From: Antedon mediterranea
Taxonomy: Eukaryota > Echinodermata > Crinoidea > Comatulida > Antedonidae
Length of the DNA: 64,000 bases
Direction of reading: 5' to 3'
Assembly (NCBI RefSeq): GCF_964355755.1
Contig: NC_092671.1
Location: forward strand, 24,550,070 to 24,614,069
Shown here: positions 47,951 through 61,544 of the stretch, one piece after another
Layout: the number at the start of each line of letters is the position of its first letter
Position numbering within the stretch: the first letter of the stretch is position 1
Program-made: the position numbers and the translations under genes
The notes under the pieces: generated by a model
Databases searched by the model: none
What the model was told of the DNA's origin: nothing
The model's input: only the letters and a program-made list of their open reading frames with translations

Positions 47951-50443
47951 TCACAATACTAAACAATTATTCTTCGTTTTGGTTGCTCGAAGCACAATGA
48001 TGTCAGTATTCGAATACCGGTTTCCTCGCTGGTTGACTAGAAAGTTATTATAACACCAGTCCGTGGCGTCTTGTATAATATCAGATCGATATTGCGCTGG
48101 TACGTAATTTACATGACCGACAAGTGTACGGATATAATCTGAAAGCAAAAGATTAAATCCTATAACAGTATTATGAATCATTTAATTTCTGTATGGCCAC
48201 ATTTTTTTGCAAACATACAATGTTAATTTATCCCATTTAGGCCCTACTAAAGTCACAAACAGTTTTTAGTGTGACGTATCTGATACTGTATTAGAATGAA
48301 AATTAATATTATTATGCAAAGAGGCAAATCCATTAATTTCGCGCTTGCATTGTCTATCCCGATAAAAACAAGGGTATTCTACTATTTCAGTATTTCAGTA
48401 TTTCAGGGTACTCACTTTCGAATCAGTGGCACACACCTTTCGGTGGTGCGTCCATACAAATATAAACAACAACATATAAAAGGTAAATGATGATAAAACT
48501 TACATAATTAACTTACATTGAAAAAAAAACAAAAACAAATGTACAGTAGTAATTTCACACTTGAGTAGATACTTAAAAACAATTGTATAACGAGCAAATC
48601 AATAAATCGATGCAATAGGTCAGTAGTAAATACACATTAGGGCCTACTTACAAAATGTCAGACAGAAAAAAAAAATACTTATACATAGTAAATAAAAAAA
48701 AACTAAAAAACAAAAAAAAACAAAAACAAAAAAAAACAGAATAAAGGTACAATAGGTGAACAGATAAATAATACATAATCATGATAAAATTACTACATAA
48801 ATCGAAATAAGCACAAATATATGTTTATATGTAATTGAAATTATGGATATAGCAAACAGCAAGTACAAGATTTTATTTGTTTAATGATTAGTTATTGGTA
48901 TATCTAACTGGTCTATCAATGTATAAACGAAATAAGCTAAAATGTCTGACTGAAAAAAAAAATAAAAAAAAAACTTATACATAGAGAATAAAACTAAAAA
49001 ACTAATTATCAATATCTACGCCGATAAAAACAGACAAGTTACTACCTCTTAACTGCTCTTTACTACTGATATAGATTTCACCACTGGGTCTGTGCAATTT
49101 CCCCTCGACCTCGTCAAAACCAACCGATTTCAATAAATGTATATTTTCTTCCAGTGTTAGTTGATTATACATCTTATGTTGGTAACCCTATCAATTTAAA
49201 AGTATATTTAAATGAGGATGTTATCAATAATGTTTACAATTTTAAAGAAAATTTCCGCAAAATTAATTATGAACAACTGCTTAATTAAAGTTATAAATAA
49301 TTGTGCATGCCTAAATAGTGTCTCGAATCACTGTAACTACCGTTTATCGACATTTTTTTTTGCTTAAGAAATTGTAAATAGGCCTAAAGTTATGGGAGAA
49401 TCGAATGACTGGGCGGGTCGATTCATCTTCTTAATTTACATGCCTATAGAAACAATACATTTTGTTCATCCAAAAGTATTCTGGAGTTTCAGTTTTGCAA
49501 AATGATACATGTTGTTATGTTAAATGTTATTATTTTGGTTATAATAGATAATTATTATTAGCCTATTAAATGTTACTCATATATAATATACTTTAAGGTG
49601 CTGTTTCCATTTTCCATGATTCTCCAAAAAATATGGAAGTTCATCTTTTCTGTGACCCAACAGTTGATGACGTGGACCACAAACTAAAAGAAAACATTTT
49701 CCAGTTTCGCTTAGACAGTCGTAGATATTTTGGAAAGCTTGTCTTCTTTCTTTTACCCAATGCAGTACATGCACAGATACGATCTTATTGAAAGAACCTT
49801 TCCAGCTAGGAAACTTATCAAGACAGTTTACAATGTCTGTAATTTGGTATGACACATTTTCACGTTGATATTTTTGTCGAGCAACTTCTATCATATGCTT
49901 TGATATATCATGACCTATAAAAGATACACATTTTCATGCAAGAGGTTTATTTAATTATTTAACAATAAATAAAATGTGGCCAACTTTGATTTCATTGACG
50001 GATTTCATTCATTTTCATTGACGTCGTAAGTTCCACAATCAATACATTATATATTTTTATATTTAAATTACTCTAAGGGTTTTAATACTGTCTTTTATAT
50101 GTCACTGTCATATGTCATATGTGACGGCGGAGAGCATTTTTACAGCAATTAAGTTTGCCTTTGTTTAATCCTGTAACACTAATAATAATAATAATATGAT
50201 TCTATTTAATGTTTTGTTGTTTAACTATAACCATTTAACTGTTTAAAATAGGAGGCTACTATACTCACCAGTTATTGAATGGGCAATGGCTCCCAACTCA
50301 TAGACAGTATCACCGGTTCCACAACCAACATCCAGAATGTTATCATTAGCATTAATTGCCAAATGACGTTGCAAGTAAAATTCGAATGCATTTTTTTGTA
50401 TATCTCTGGTTTTAGAATACAGAGCAGCTTCTTCTGAATTCAT
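47951..50443 (-). CDS. JHAMT-like SAM-dependent methyltransferase, 4 exons
   Basis: Exons in transcript order: 50443-50269, 49914-49592, 49187-49046, 48138-47951. The junctions are GT-AG with consistent phase and give 275 residues, the usual size for this family. The N-terminus (SEEAALYSKTRDIQKNAFEF) precedes motif I, ILDVGCGTGD at 36-45, which binds S-adenosylmethionine. After the first intron comes GHDISKHMIEVA (motif II region), then VSVHVLHWVKERRQAFQNIY, the most typical juvenile-hormone-acid-methyltransferase signature. The C-terminal part (GHVNYVPAQYRSDIIQD) fits the family's tail. The substrate in a non-arthropod is unknown. The ATG lies one base after a splice acceptor, so a 5' UTR exon is likely. 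The 3' end has a possible poly(A) signal. Confidence 0.85.
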
Positions 50444-51507
50444 TCTGGAAAGTATATATATATATATATATTATACTGTACAATAACAATACTCGATACA
50501 ATCAGGGTATAATTCGTTTGAAAAAGAGGAATTAGGCAGCCTCACAAAAAGTAAGGTATAGGCATGTCTAACTCAACAACCGGCGTCTTCTGGGGGCGTA
50601 TTATACGAATACTAATAGTAGTACTAAGCAGCTGCTAACTGATTGCAAAGCGAAGTTGAGGCCGGAGAATTTAATGATTCACGTCTAGACGTCGGTCTAC
50701 TGAATAATATGCAAATGGCCGAAAACAAAGGTGTCATTTAAAGTTGTTATTTAACCCTTCTTCAAACAATAGATATAGTTTTGTTAACCAATTAAAAAAT
50801 AGTTTAAAGAATGTTAAACGGCAACGTTTTCCTTCCGTCAGTATAATGCACACAATTAAAACGCTTCCCGGATTCACGAACCCCAGTAAACAACAACAAA
50901 TCATATACATTAGCCTAAGTATTTTCAGACGCATTTCTTAATAACCGGACCAAGAGTTTAGTGTGACAATAGAGTAGATACATTTTTAAACTAGAAGTGA
51001 GAGTGCATCCTCTGCCTACTGTAAAATTCTCCTACATAAGATTTCTGCGAATAGCACTATTTAAAAAATGGTATACACTGTGTCTGTTCGATACAAAATC
51101 CAAGCATGATTATAATTATGTAAAACTTACCTAAATTATAATATTAAACTGATGATGTAAATTTGGCAAAGTAGCAGTGCGTTTAATACTACTAGGCTAC
51201 TACTAGATTGTGACGTGCTTGATGTCGTCCGTGTTTTTTACTCGGGGTACCCGAGTCTAGTACTTACTCATTTTCTCCTTCTCTTCCTCCATCTGGACAC
51301 TATTGAGTAAAAAGTGCGATTTTTAAAGTACTACTCCTCCCTTATTCGTTATAGTATTGAGCTGGGATTTGGCATGAACATACTACAGGGACATGTCCTC
51401 AAAGCTATAGAGCCGGATTTTTAATTTTTTGTTAATTAATTTGTTTAATTAAGAAGCCACTATGTGTGACACACACCACAGCGTTATGTAGTTATATGGT
51501 TATATGC
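50444..51507. other. Non-coding upstream of the methyltransferase gene
   Basis: A (TA)n run at about 50453-50471 adjoins the acceptor of exon 1. A fragment at about 50990-51045 (CCTCTGCCTACTGTAAAATTC) matches the left end of the element at 12989. No other feature is recognised. Confidence 0.5.
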
Positions 51508-51579
51508 GGATTCTTGGCGTAGTGGTTATCACGTTTGCTTAACACGCAGAAGGTACCTGGTTCGAGCCCGGACGAAACC
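51508..51579 (+). tRNA. tRNA-Val(AAC)-like sequence 1, degraded
   Basis: 72 nt: an A-box region GGCGTAGTGGTTATCAC, an anticodon stem-loop TTTGC-TTAACAC-GCAGA with anticodon AAC, and a B-box GGTTCGAGCCC. The acceptor stem GGATTCT/CGAAACC has two mismatches. An oligo-T run follows directly. It may be a tRNA pseudogene or the head of a SINE. Confidence 0.45.
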
Positions 51580-51793
51580 TTTTTTTTTTTTAATTTATGG
51601 TGAAAAGTACTGTATACGCAATATGATAATTATACAGAGTATATCTTATTTTTATAATTTTTTAATATACTTAATTTGTGTAATCGGTAATTATCACTTT
51701 TACACATGTTTATTTTGCTTTGTGCTTATTACCATTTATTTGTAATTTAAATGGATTAAAAAACTTTCTGTAACCCACATTTTTAATGTAAGA

Positions 51794-51864
51794 GGTTTCG
51801 TAGTGTAGTGGTTGTCAAGTCTGCTTAACACGCAGAAGGTCCCGGTTCGAGCCCTGGCGAAACC
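51794..51864 (+). tRNA. tRNA-Val(AAC)-like sequence 2, nearly intact
   Basis: 71 nt with a perfect acceptor stem GGTTTCG/CGAAACC, a perfect anticodon stem TCTGC/GCAGA around TTAACAC (anticodon AAC), and a T arm CCCGG-TTCGAGC-CCTGG with one mismatch. The D stem is weakened (GTG..CAA). TTTT follows 3 nt later as a Pol III stop. It could be a working gene or a recent tRNA-derived copy; the neighbour 215 bp upstream is the same type. Confidence 0.55.
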
Positions 51865-52205
51865 TATTTTCTTTACTTTTAACTGTATACGTCTGTATAC
51901 AGCTTCTTTCGCTGTACCCCGAGTATTGCACATTCGTGCTTGTTTTTAAACTACTTCAAATATTCTTGTCTTTTATGTTATGTATATGCACCATTAAAAG
52001 TCACAGTTAATTGATTTTACGTGACGTAATAATACACCAATGAACATCATTGTTATTATGAACACGAAACAATTTGATTAAAAATTCAATCCAAGTGCAC
52101 CTGACGAACCATATGCGGAATTCAGTGGTGAATATAATTTACATCCTAAAGAGAGTCAAACGTGACGCATTTTAAAGCATACTGTTAGTCAATCAAAATT
52201 AAACA

Positions 52206-53145
52206 ATGCAAACAAAAAAAATGAATAAAACTATCCCTGAAATTACTTCCCAAATCCAAATTAACAAATCAATATTACAAAGAGAACACACAGTTATGTT
52301 TCTCGGAATACATATAAATGAACATTTATGTTGGAAACCCCATATAAACTGCATCTCAAATAAAATCGCTAAATCCATTGGTATCATCTACAAGGTAAAA
52401 CCCGTCTTTCCTAAACATATTCTTTTAAATTTGTACAATGCGTTTAGCTTACCACACCTCTATTACTGCAATATAATATGGGGAAATGAATATCCAACAA
52501 ACTTAGAAAAAATACATAAATTACAAAAACGTATAGCTAGAATGATTACAAACTCACCGATGAGAACAGCCTCCAAACCACTATTACAAAGTTTAAAAAT
52601 GTTAAATATATACGATATAAATAAAATTCAAATTGCATGCTTTATGTTCAAATATCATCTCCAGGAACTTCCCATCCCTATAAACAACTTGATTGATTTA
52701 AACCCTAAAACTGATCGCTTAAAGACATTAAGAAACGCAAATAAGATATATATTCCACACAGTAGACTAGAAATTAATAAAAGATCAATTTTTATTGAAG
52801 GACCAACATACTGGAATAAACTCCAGTCTACCCTAGAACAAAATCACATGACCTCACTCCCTATGCTAAAGTACAATATTAAAAAGATGATATTTGAAAC
52901 ATATTGCTAGCTACTATTGCTACTGCAAAATTGGGGTTGTAAACATTTAGCTTATATCACTTTGTTGTGTTTGTGTTTTTTTTTTCTTTTTCTGTCTCAA
53001 AATGTCCTTTTTTGTTAATGTAATGCGTCCGTATAATATGTTTTATGTTTATGCTTAGGACTACAAAGACAAGCCACTTTGGCTTCTGTGTATCTTAACC
53101 CATACACTTTGTAAAATATTGAATATTGAATAAATGTTGTTGTAT
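52206..53145 (+). mobile_element. Non-LTR retrotransposon, 5'-truncated RT C-terminus
   Basis: A 234-codon frame (52206-52910) has the tail of a LINE reverse transcriptase: VMFLGIHINEHLCWKPHI, YNAFSLPHLYYCNIIWGN and IHKLQKRIARMI, and a final GPTYWNKL motif. The catalytic YxDD part is missing, so the copy is 5'-truncated, starting near 52200. The 3' UTR ends in TTGAATATTGAATAAA and a TTG-rich tail near 53145. It belongs to a different family from the LINEs at 1-1031 and 59558-60430. Confidence 0.8.
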
Positions 53146-53612
53146 TCCAGTAAAAAATGCATAAGATATACCTGACATTTACTTTGCACAGGCATGAAAC
53201 ACGTAATATAGTAAATTACCCTCTTCGGAAAAAAACAAAATCGGAAGGTTTTGTTCGATTTGCTTTACATTAAAACAATGTTACATCAGAAATGTAAACC
53301 TTTGTTTGTTGTCAGCTTCCACTGGTCATAAATCATTTGCAGATCATCCTTAAAATTTAAATGTTTGTGTGTTAATCAGGTTGGAATATCAGAGGATTTA
53401 TCATTCTTATTGAAAAAAATATCACCAGTGGATGTGCAGTAGGCCTATAGTCATTCCTCGGAACTACGGTCACTTACACCGTTTGAATTATTTTTATATT
53501 ATCTACATATGTATCATTAAATAACTTAAAATAAAACGTACTGATAATTGTCAATAAGCATACGAAGTATTATGTTAATATTATTTTCATCACAATATTT
53601 CAATTACCTTAT

Positions 53613-55446
53613 TCAATTAACATACGATGTGTTCTGTACATCCCAAATCTCTGTAAACAGTGTATTTCTGGTATCAAATACCAGTTTGCATAGAATGCTT
53701 GCATTCTGTGTAAGTTTATATTTTCTCTGTTTGAAACCCCTAAAGTGCAATTTTGTAACTTCCCCACTTGTACAATTACCAATGAGCTGCTGATTAAGGT
53801 TACGTAAGTGTGCAAGATCTTGTTGGAAATCACCTTCGTAATTGGCAATCCTTTTCCAAAGACTTTGGTTAAAATGGTCGTATAACATTACATCAACACT
53901 ATTCCATTCACGTACGTTACGATGTAACTCTTTGTTACCTTGTTGCTTATCTTTCCGTCGGTTTTGGGAGGCATACATTATGTCTTCGAATCTCCAACAG
54001 AACATTTTGCGTAAAATAAGTAGTGATTCGTCTAAATAATCTCCAATTAGTATAAAATCGAATTCTTCGTCAAGTTTTTCTAGTTTATCTTTTACAATTG
54101 TAATATTATCATGCCATGAATGCTCAAGACCAAGATCAAACATTTGATTATTTCGAGAATACTTCCACATAGCACTAGATCTTCCAAACTTATTTCTATA
54201 TAATTTAGGATTTTGCATGAATAATTCTAGGGCGGCTTCGGTATTATTTACACCTACAACTTTGTTGAATGTAAAATATTTAAATGCTGATACGAATTGA
54301 TCAACTGGATTTCGTAAAATGGTAACATATTTTGTTCGATTGTCCATGAAAGTTTCAAAGATAGTTCTGTTATAAAGAACGTGTACCGACGATATGTTGA
54401 ACTTGAAATCGTTAAACTCTCTTTTTATTTTTCCTCTCGGGGGTAAAAAGTATTCCTCTTCTAATACGTCAGATAATGAAGTGTAATAGAAGTGACCGTT
54501 TAGAGGTATTTTCTTGTTTAAAACGAATGATAAATTATTTAAAAATCCATAACGATTAAATATACTAGTTACTGTCGTACTTGCTGTCTTATGGGTTTTT
54601 ATAAAAGCGACGTTGTTTACTTTAGCTGAGGAACATTTGTTTGGTGAACTGGGCCCAGTGGTTTGACTAGTCGTTACTGTTCGAACTGTATCGTTGTCAA
54701 TAAATATTGTACTGTATCTGCAAATAAAAAAAATATATATTTTACTTAACATTTGAAAATTACTAAAGATATATAAAATCAATCAACTTTCTGTATTGGA
54801 CGAGATAGTGAACTACCACTTAGTAAATTCTATGGTACACTCAATTAATTTTAACTTACCGAAATATGGGCGTCTGAGAAAGGTTCAAAATGACACAAAC
54901 CAATATTGAAAGAATAATGGTACCAAGAAAAATAGTTGTTTTGGTCTGTTAAGAAAATTTGAATATAGAGTTATGAATGAATAGCGCTTCCGTGTTTAAA
55001 ATTAAATTAGGTATAATATGTTTTAATATATCAATTACTGATAGGCCTAGTTGTGCGTTGTTTTACTCTGTTGACATTATGTATGCGAAATAGAATCTTG
55101 TTACATTTACACAATATTTTTCTAGATTACATATTACATTTTCTATTTATGCATCAACAACTGATCTTTGAATATTATATGATATCAATAGTTAATATTT
55201 AATAGTTTACATAACATTATGATACAACTTAATCAAAATTTACTTTCATTTGTAGTTAGTTTATCCTGTCATTTAAACATAATCAATTAGTCTGACTTTA
55301 CTCATTCTTTGACATTTGGTGTAGTATGTATAGTAGGGCCTAGTCAGTAAACCTTCAATTATATTACAAATACAGCTCGTGTTACCATATTCCTATATAA
55401 TCATATATCATGTACAATGAACATTGTAAATCGTTACCTTTTGCAT
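53613..55446 (-). CDS. Galactose-3-O-sulfotransferase-type enzyme, 3 coding exons
   Basis: Coding exons in transcript order: 55446-55438 (ATG CAA AAG only), 54945-54860, 54717-53613, phase-consistent with GT-AG introns, 399 residues. Residues about 8-26 are a hydrophobic signal anchor, as in type II Golgi enzymes. The 5'-phosphosulfate-binding loop KTHKTASTT is at 72-80. The 3'-phosphate-binding motif ILRNPVDQFVSAF follows in mid-protein. A FILIGDYLDESLLILRKMF region and several N-glycosylation sequons match the GAL3ST family, which moves sulfate from PAPS to galactose of glycolipids or glycans. Which member is not clear. A donor-like CCAG|GTGAGT at 56652/56651 may end a 5' UTR exon. R1 copy C lies upstream. 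Confidence 0.9.
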
Positions 55447-55580
55447 GTCTGTTCACTTGTTTGGTGAGTCTATAAAATAACAACATCAAATGATTATTCG
55501 CACTAAAAATCACTGTACCATACTGAACAAACAATTAAATGAATCTTTTAACATTGATGGTAGACCATGTGTGTATGTGT

Positions 55581-56117
55581 ATACATACATTTACGTAAGG
55601 GCAAAATTCGGTAAAGTACTTTTAGAATTTTTACTCGATGGTATATAAAGTTGGTTCATACTTTCTGTACTGATTTTAACCACCTAATGTAACCCTGTTC
55701 ACAAATTTTTAGATAATTACTTATTGAATTTACGAATTTAGCTTCAACGATTTGCTCTTAATAGGGGTGTTTTCCTATCGTCGTATAGGCTTCACTGTGG
55801 ATTTCTATGCTGAAAATACCCGCATCGTAATACGAGGATGCTTCGCATTTACCTATCTCCTTCTACGATAATTGTTTTTATTAGCAAACCCGGTCAAACA
55901 GCTCGAGTACACCATCATAATGTTGAAAACAAACAACATTTCTTTAAAAAATACTAGTTTCTATGTCGGAAGTAATTACCAGGGTGCTAATTTTAGTAGG
56001 CTGCATAAATCAGTCGTTCATGTAAACGACTTATATATTATAGTCCTGCTGTACGTACATTTGAAATCGCCAGTTTTTTTTAACGCTGAAATTACTGTGT
56101 ATTCGAGAACCGTCTAG
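55581..56117 (+). repeat. Dispersed repeat family R1, copy C (internally deleted)
   Basis: The start (CATTTACGTAAGGGCAAAAT), middle (GGTCAAACAGCTCGAGTAC) and end (GAGAACCGTCTAGT) match R1. About 400 bp present in copy B between the middle and the end are missing. Confidence 0.75.
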
Positions 56118-58769
56118 TATACAATATTAATAAAATAAATAAATACTTTTAATATAAATTTCCATTAAATTATTAGATTTTTATTTAAATACTAAATAGG
56201 TCGGTGTCAGGTGAGTTAAGTGAGAGTTGAAAAAATTATATCATTTGATCAAAAGTAAACATTTAGAATTGTCAACATTATTAATGGAAAGACTTTGAAC
56301 TGTTCGCTCAACCCACGGACAGTCTCTGAGCAACCCGTGTTGTTAAAAATATCTAATGTGAATATTGTAAGATGTAAAAGACAAAACAATATAAATGGTA
56401 GAGTATCATTTTATATTTTTGCTCAGAAAATTACATTTAGAACAAACTGGACAAAAGTTACTTTAAAGGATCTGCCCTGTAAATAAATTCAGTAATAATG
56501 AGTTGGCATATCAAAACTAAAGGCCTAGGCCTATATCTCCACTTGCCTAAGTATCCCACAATTAAGTAAAATTCTAACACGGTAAAAGGAGAGAAATACA
56601 TTATATGTATTGATAAATTAAAAATAAAAGGATGTTTGTGAACGAAACTCACCTGGAGGAAACGACCTGATCACGGATATACCAGTCTATATCAAGCCAC
56701 ACGTATTGAGTAGACTAATCTACCGGTGTGCGATGTTATTGAGTGTTTCCGTTCGTTTACAATTGGTACTGTACGCAATATTGTCCAGTCGTGGTTAAAC
56801 AAAATAAAAGATAAGATCATTCTACATCAACGAATTCCCCTGTTATCGCCGACTCGATATGTGGGTGTTAGGCGGACCGAAAGCTGGGTGTATCAGCCTA
56901 CCGCATTATGCTCTAATGCATCTTTACTTTACACTTTACTTGTTTTAATCATGACCTATACTACTACACACATGCAGACTATGTAACCGGCCTATGCGCG
57001 AATTATGTGTATTTTTTAATTATTTTGTTATGCGACTACTGCATTTATTTTAAGTTAATTAGTAAAAAATGTAGGCCTACAGTTTGTTGTTATTATTCTT
57101 GTCGGGAAAGTTACTATGATTCATATTTTTGTTATATTTAGTATTTTTTCATTCGTTTGAAATCGATTATACCGTAGTAACAAAAATAAATAAAAAGAGA
57201 ACTTTGGATTTTTTTTTAAACTCCATCTTAATGTTGTAGGCCTAAATGTGCCTTATCAACGTTTCTACTGTAATTAACAACAATATTATATTAAACACGT
57301 ATCATGTTGTTTCCTCATATTTGTTTTTGACCACACCTAGATTCATCCCATGTAATAGAGCAACATGAACTGGTGTTAGAGTCAATAGAAATTATATAAG
57401 TTATACAATATGGAAGTTAATTATTTTGATTTGTGTTAATTCCTGTTTCTTGTTTTTGGCGGTAGATACGTTAAGTAAACGATTATAAATAATATTAGCC
57501 ACAATGTTATTTTAGTATTATTTTTATTTATTCCATTTTATGATAGAGTGGGTATGCATAAAAAGAGAGCACATGAGAGACATGAGCTGTCAAAGACAAA
57601 TCGCCAAAGATCATCGAGTCACTCAAACTCCAGAAAAAAACAATAGGTCTACCAGGAAAAATAAAATTAAGATTACAAGAAAAGACTACCGCATATTTAA
57701 TATGAAAATCAAATTTGTAACAATAAATGTATGAAAATAAGAATTATTGTTGATTCTTCTTTCATTTCTTTCAGCCTACTTTTCTTGTACTTATTTTTAT
57801 TTATTTCTGTGATAAAGTACATAAAAAGGAGAGCACGGGACAGAAAAGAGCTGTCAAAGACAAAAACAAATAAGGTTTTTAATTTTGACAGTCAATAGGT
57901 TTTTCAACAGTATTCAATAAAAAAAAGCTTGTTTAACTTTGAAATAATTGTGTCCAGGTTTTGATACATTTTGACATCTGTTTTGTGTAAAGAGATACAG
58001 AAAGACGTCCCAACAAAATCTGAAATAGGACAAATGAAATATGTAGACAAGTACAATTGCTGTTTCGTTAAGAGAACTTTTTTAATATCCAAAACTTGTG
58101 GTGGAATGCAGGTATCCGTACTATTAAAGATATAACTCCAAAGGATCTTTCCACTCTTTCCCACAAAGTATGGAATTAAAATTTACTTTCTTTTGTATGG
58201 TGCAATTCTGCATTCTATCCCAATGAACTTGAAGGTAATTTTCAATGAAAACCAAGAAATACTTGATAAAGCTGATATTTATTGAAACTGTATTCAAAAT
58301 TAAACGAACATGTAATAAAGTGAATAACTTTAATATTACTTTGATATGGCCAATTTAAATTTAGAATATTTTGACCTTCATTTTTGTTTGTGTTTCAAGG
58401 GACAATACATCTTTAATTAAACTGATATTCCAAGCTGTTCATTATTAAAATATTCTTTAAGTTTTATTTTTAAGGTTGCATTATTTTGTATTGATTTAAG
58501 TGAATTAAACGTATAATCACACTATTGTAGCAAATGTCACAAACGACATCAATAAAGTAAATTTGAAATGGTCAAACATAGTAGGCAATTTTTATTTAAA
58601 AGACTCCATTTTGTTACTCCATAAGCTACACCTTCATGGCAAAGTTAAAGCTTTCCTATTTAAATACCTAAACGAAATTATTTTTATATACAAATGAAAG
58701 GTTGTTTAGGATCGGATTCTCATGTATACGACTTGTGTTCCTTTTGTTAAAATGAGAAAGACAATTATT
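56118..58769. other. Non-coding; one local duplication
   Basis: A stretch with GAGAGCAC..GAGCTGTCAAAGACAAA occurs at about 57555-57605 and again at about 57825-57870. A possible 5' UTR exon of the sulfotransferase gene ends at 56652 (minus). No other exon or RNA gene is supported. Confidence 0.45.
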
Positions 58770-59525
58770 TACTTCATATGTTTGTGTATTTAAACATGGG
58801 CCGTCCTTTATGGATGTTTGTTAAAATCCTTATTTGTTTAAAAATGTTGAAATGTTTAAAAACATTTATATTTTTTAAATTTACACGTGCGTAGCCTGTC
58901 ACATTTGACGTGCTCGTATAACGTAATTTCGAGTTGAAAATTAAGTCAAGAAAACAGAAATCGGGCAAAAAGTGTGCGCAATAACATTTAACGCGCAGTG
59001 GCCGCGCAAAAATCTGCGCACTCATGGCAATTTTGTAAACGCTTAAAATTGCCTGAAACGTACTCTTATTTCATCGAAAATAAATTTTGAAAATTTTAAG
59101 CGCGCGTACGCATGCGTTACATGCGCTACGCACGTAATTGTATTGCCATATGATGATTTATGCCCTGAAATTTATGAGTACCAAATTTTATTTAATTGTG
59201 ATTCATGGTTGTTAAGATATGATTACAAACGTGATTTCGTTAAATCGTGCGTAGACCGCGTAATTTTTTATTGCGCACCGTGAAAACATAACCACATCGA
59301 TTCCTGGCCATAAGGAATATTCTGTGAAAAATTGACTTAGCTAGATTAAACTGATATCAAGATAAGGTCATAAAGCGATAAAACACATAGTGATACCGGA
59401 CCGACAGACAGACAGACAGACAGACCGACAGACAGACCGACAGACAGACCGACAGACAGACAGACAGACAGACCGACCGACCGACTTAGTGAACTATAGA
59501 GTCGCTTCCACGCGACTAAAAACAC
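58770..59525. repeat. CG-rich dispersed repeat ending in a (GACA)n tract
   Basis: From about 58870 the sequence is unusually rich in CGCG, GCGCA and ACGCA words for this region. It then reaches a (GACA)n/(GACC) microsatellite at about 59399-59484 and the end word AACTATAGAGTCGC..CGCGACTAAAAA. That end is a repeat signature I associate with marine invertebrates, from memory. The 5' boundary is uncertain. Confidence 0.5.
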
Positions 59526-59557
59526 ATCGTATTTGAGATTTCTCATGATTAGATTGT

Positions 59558-60430
59558 GTGCAACATTTTAACGAAATCACTAACACTGGTGTCCCTCTGG
59601 TATGTGTTCTTTCTCCTGTTCTTTTCTCTCTGTACACAAATGACTTTAAAAATGAAAGTAATAATGTTAGTATAGTTAAGTATGCAGATGATTCTCTTGT
59701 TACGGGTATATTTCAGCATAACTGTGAAGATGAGTATAAAAATACACCTGAGTTGTTTGAGTCATGGTGTAAGAAAAATGTTCTTATATTAAACGACCAA
59801 AAGATAGAAACTGGAAAAGAACATAAATATTTAGGAACAACGGTAGATTGTGAATTAAATTAGAATGCAAATACTGTAAATATTGTTAAAAAGTATAATC
59901 AACGGCTGTATACCTTCTCAGAAAGCTGAACTCTTTCAAACAGTACAGTACAGTTTCTTTCCTTCCATTGATGCCAGTCGCATCCAAGAGGCAGTCTTCT
60001 CTAGCATCCAAATATTTATGCTGGGTCCGACTGTTGAAGGCTTGACTATGATCGCACTGAAGGAGTTTGCTTAATCATAATCCAAGAGTCACGATAGTAT
60101 GGTTTTCGGGCTTGTGCAAAGAGCATTCGTTTTGTTAATGAGTTATTTGGTTCTCGGCAGATACTGAATAATGATGTACTTTTTTTTGTTTCACCAGAGT
60201 GTTATTTTTGTGTTGTAACTTTCAATTGTGTTGTTTGGTACAATAGTCTGAGTGATGATACAGTACAAAGAAACTTGAGCGTACTATGAAAAATAGCAAA
60301 ATAATAGGAAGGATTGTCAATGTTATCGACGAAGTTTACAGGCGCAATGTTATTAGCCAATTTAAGAAAATAATGAATGATAAATATGTTGTTAATAAAT
60401 CAGGTAGAATAGAATCGTCCTTTAATGTTC
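59558..60430 (+). pseudogene. Decayed non-LTR retrotransposon reverse transcriptase
   Basis: Fragments in changing frames follow LINE order. CVLSPVLFSLYTNDF and KYADDSLVTG (active site YADD) come first, then SWCKKNVLILNDQKIETGKE and HKYLGTTVDCELN. After a stop come a VKKYNQRLYTFSE piece and finally VVTFNCVVWYNSLSDDTV with SKIIGRIVNVIDEVYRRNV, ending near 60430. Stops and frameshifts show it is dead. The family differs from the LINE at 1-1031. Confidence 0.75.
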
Positions 60431-61544
60431 ATTTGTCCACAACTCTATTCATATTTCCAACTCAACATTTCAAAGATAGTTGTTTTTTTATTTCTTCTGT
60501 AAATATAACTTATCTTATCTTAAATCAATTTTTTTTGTCTGCCACTATTTTTCTATTTATTTATATTTTTATTGTTACAGACAACGGCTCTTACTTACGT
60601 AGCAAGCGAATTACACAATGAAAAGCGAGACTTTTCATAATACCGTGTCTCCTGTGCACATGCAGCGCATATTATACAAAAAATATTTTCAGGAAAAAAA
60701 ACAGCGCCCCCAGCTAAAGCGCCATCTATCGCACAAACAAAACAGAAGGGGGAGCCATATTGAAGAATTGTGCGATTGGACTTTTTGAGTTGGTAATTTT
60801 AATTATTTATTTCTAACATAAAATTATTATGGCATTTTAGTACCTTGTTCTTAATACACTTAGCATTATAGATCAATATAATGCTATTCGCTTGTCTCTA
60901 TGCTAAAATTATTTTAGGCTAGGCCTAGGCTAGAGATTTGGTTTTGGTACACTGACTGTTTTGACAGAGAGAGCAAGTCAAAACCGAAATGGTTGGATGT
61001 ATGTGTCTAAATTAGACATTTAATAACCAGCAATATGTATGCCTAGCCTATCAAGTCATGCCTAGCTATCTCTGATTGAGATAGCTAAACTTGTATATAG
61101 CCTAGCTAGGCTACATTTATTTGCGATGATTAAAATGTTCATTTTCCATAATAATAAGTTATTATGAGGCTTAGCTAGGCCTAGCCTAGCTAGTATTAGT
61201 AGTAGGCCTAGACTAGCTATCCTAGGCATTCTTTACTCCATGCATGGGCCTAACATAGTACTAGGCCTAGACGATTTTCGTGCTATGGAAGCCATCTTGC
61301 GTGACAAGCCGAGCATAAAAACAAAATAACCGTGTTTTCAGACGGGATTTCTTAACGGAGGGTCGTATGAGAAAACAAAATTACTGTAAAATGTTCTTAA
61401 AAGATTGGCCGGCCCTACATAACTGTATGAATATGATTGAAACAAACATGGTTTGCAGCTCCCCCTGCCTTTTTAACTGCTCGGCCAACTCATCTTGACC
61501 AATCAAATACTCGTTTTGCTTACAAAAGCTTGGCATTAAATTAA
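60431..61544. other. Non-coding with AGGCCTAGCC-rich stretch
   Basis: From about 60915 to 61275 there are many TAGGCCTAG/GCCTAGCTA words. A promoter for the downstream small gene could lie here, but no specific element is seen. Confidence 0.4.
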
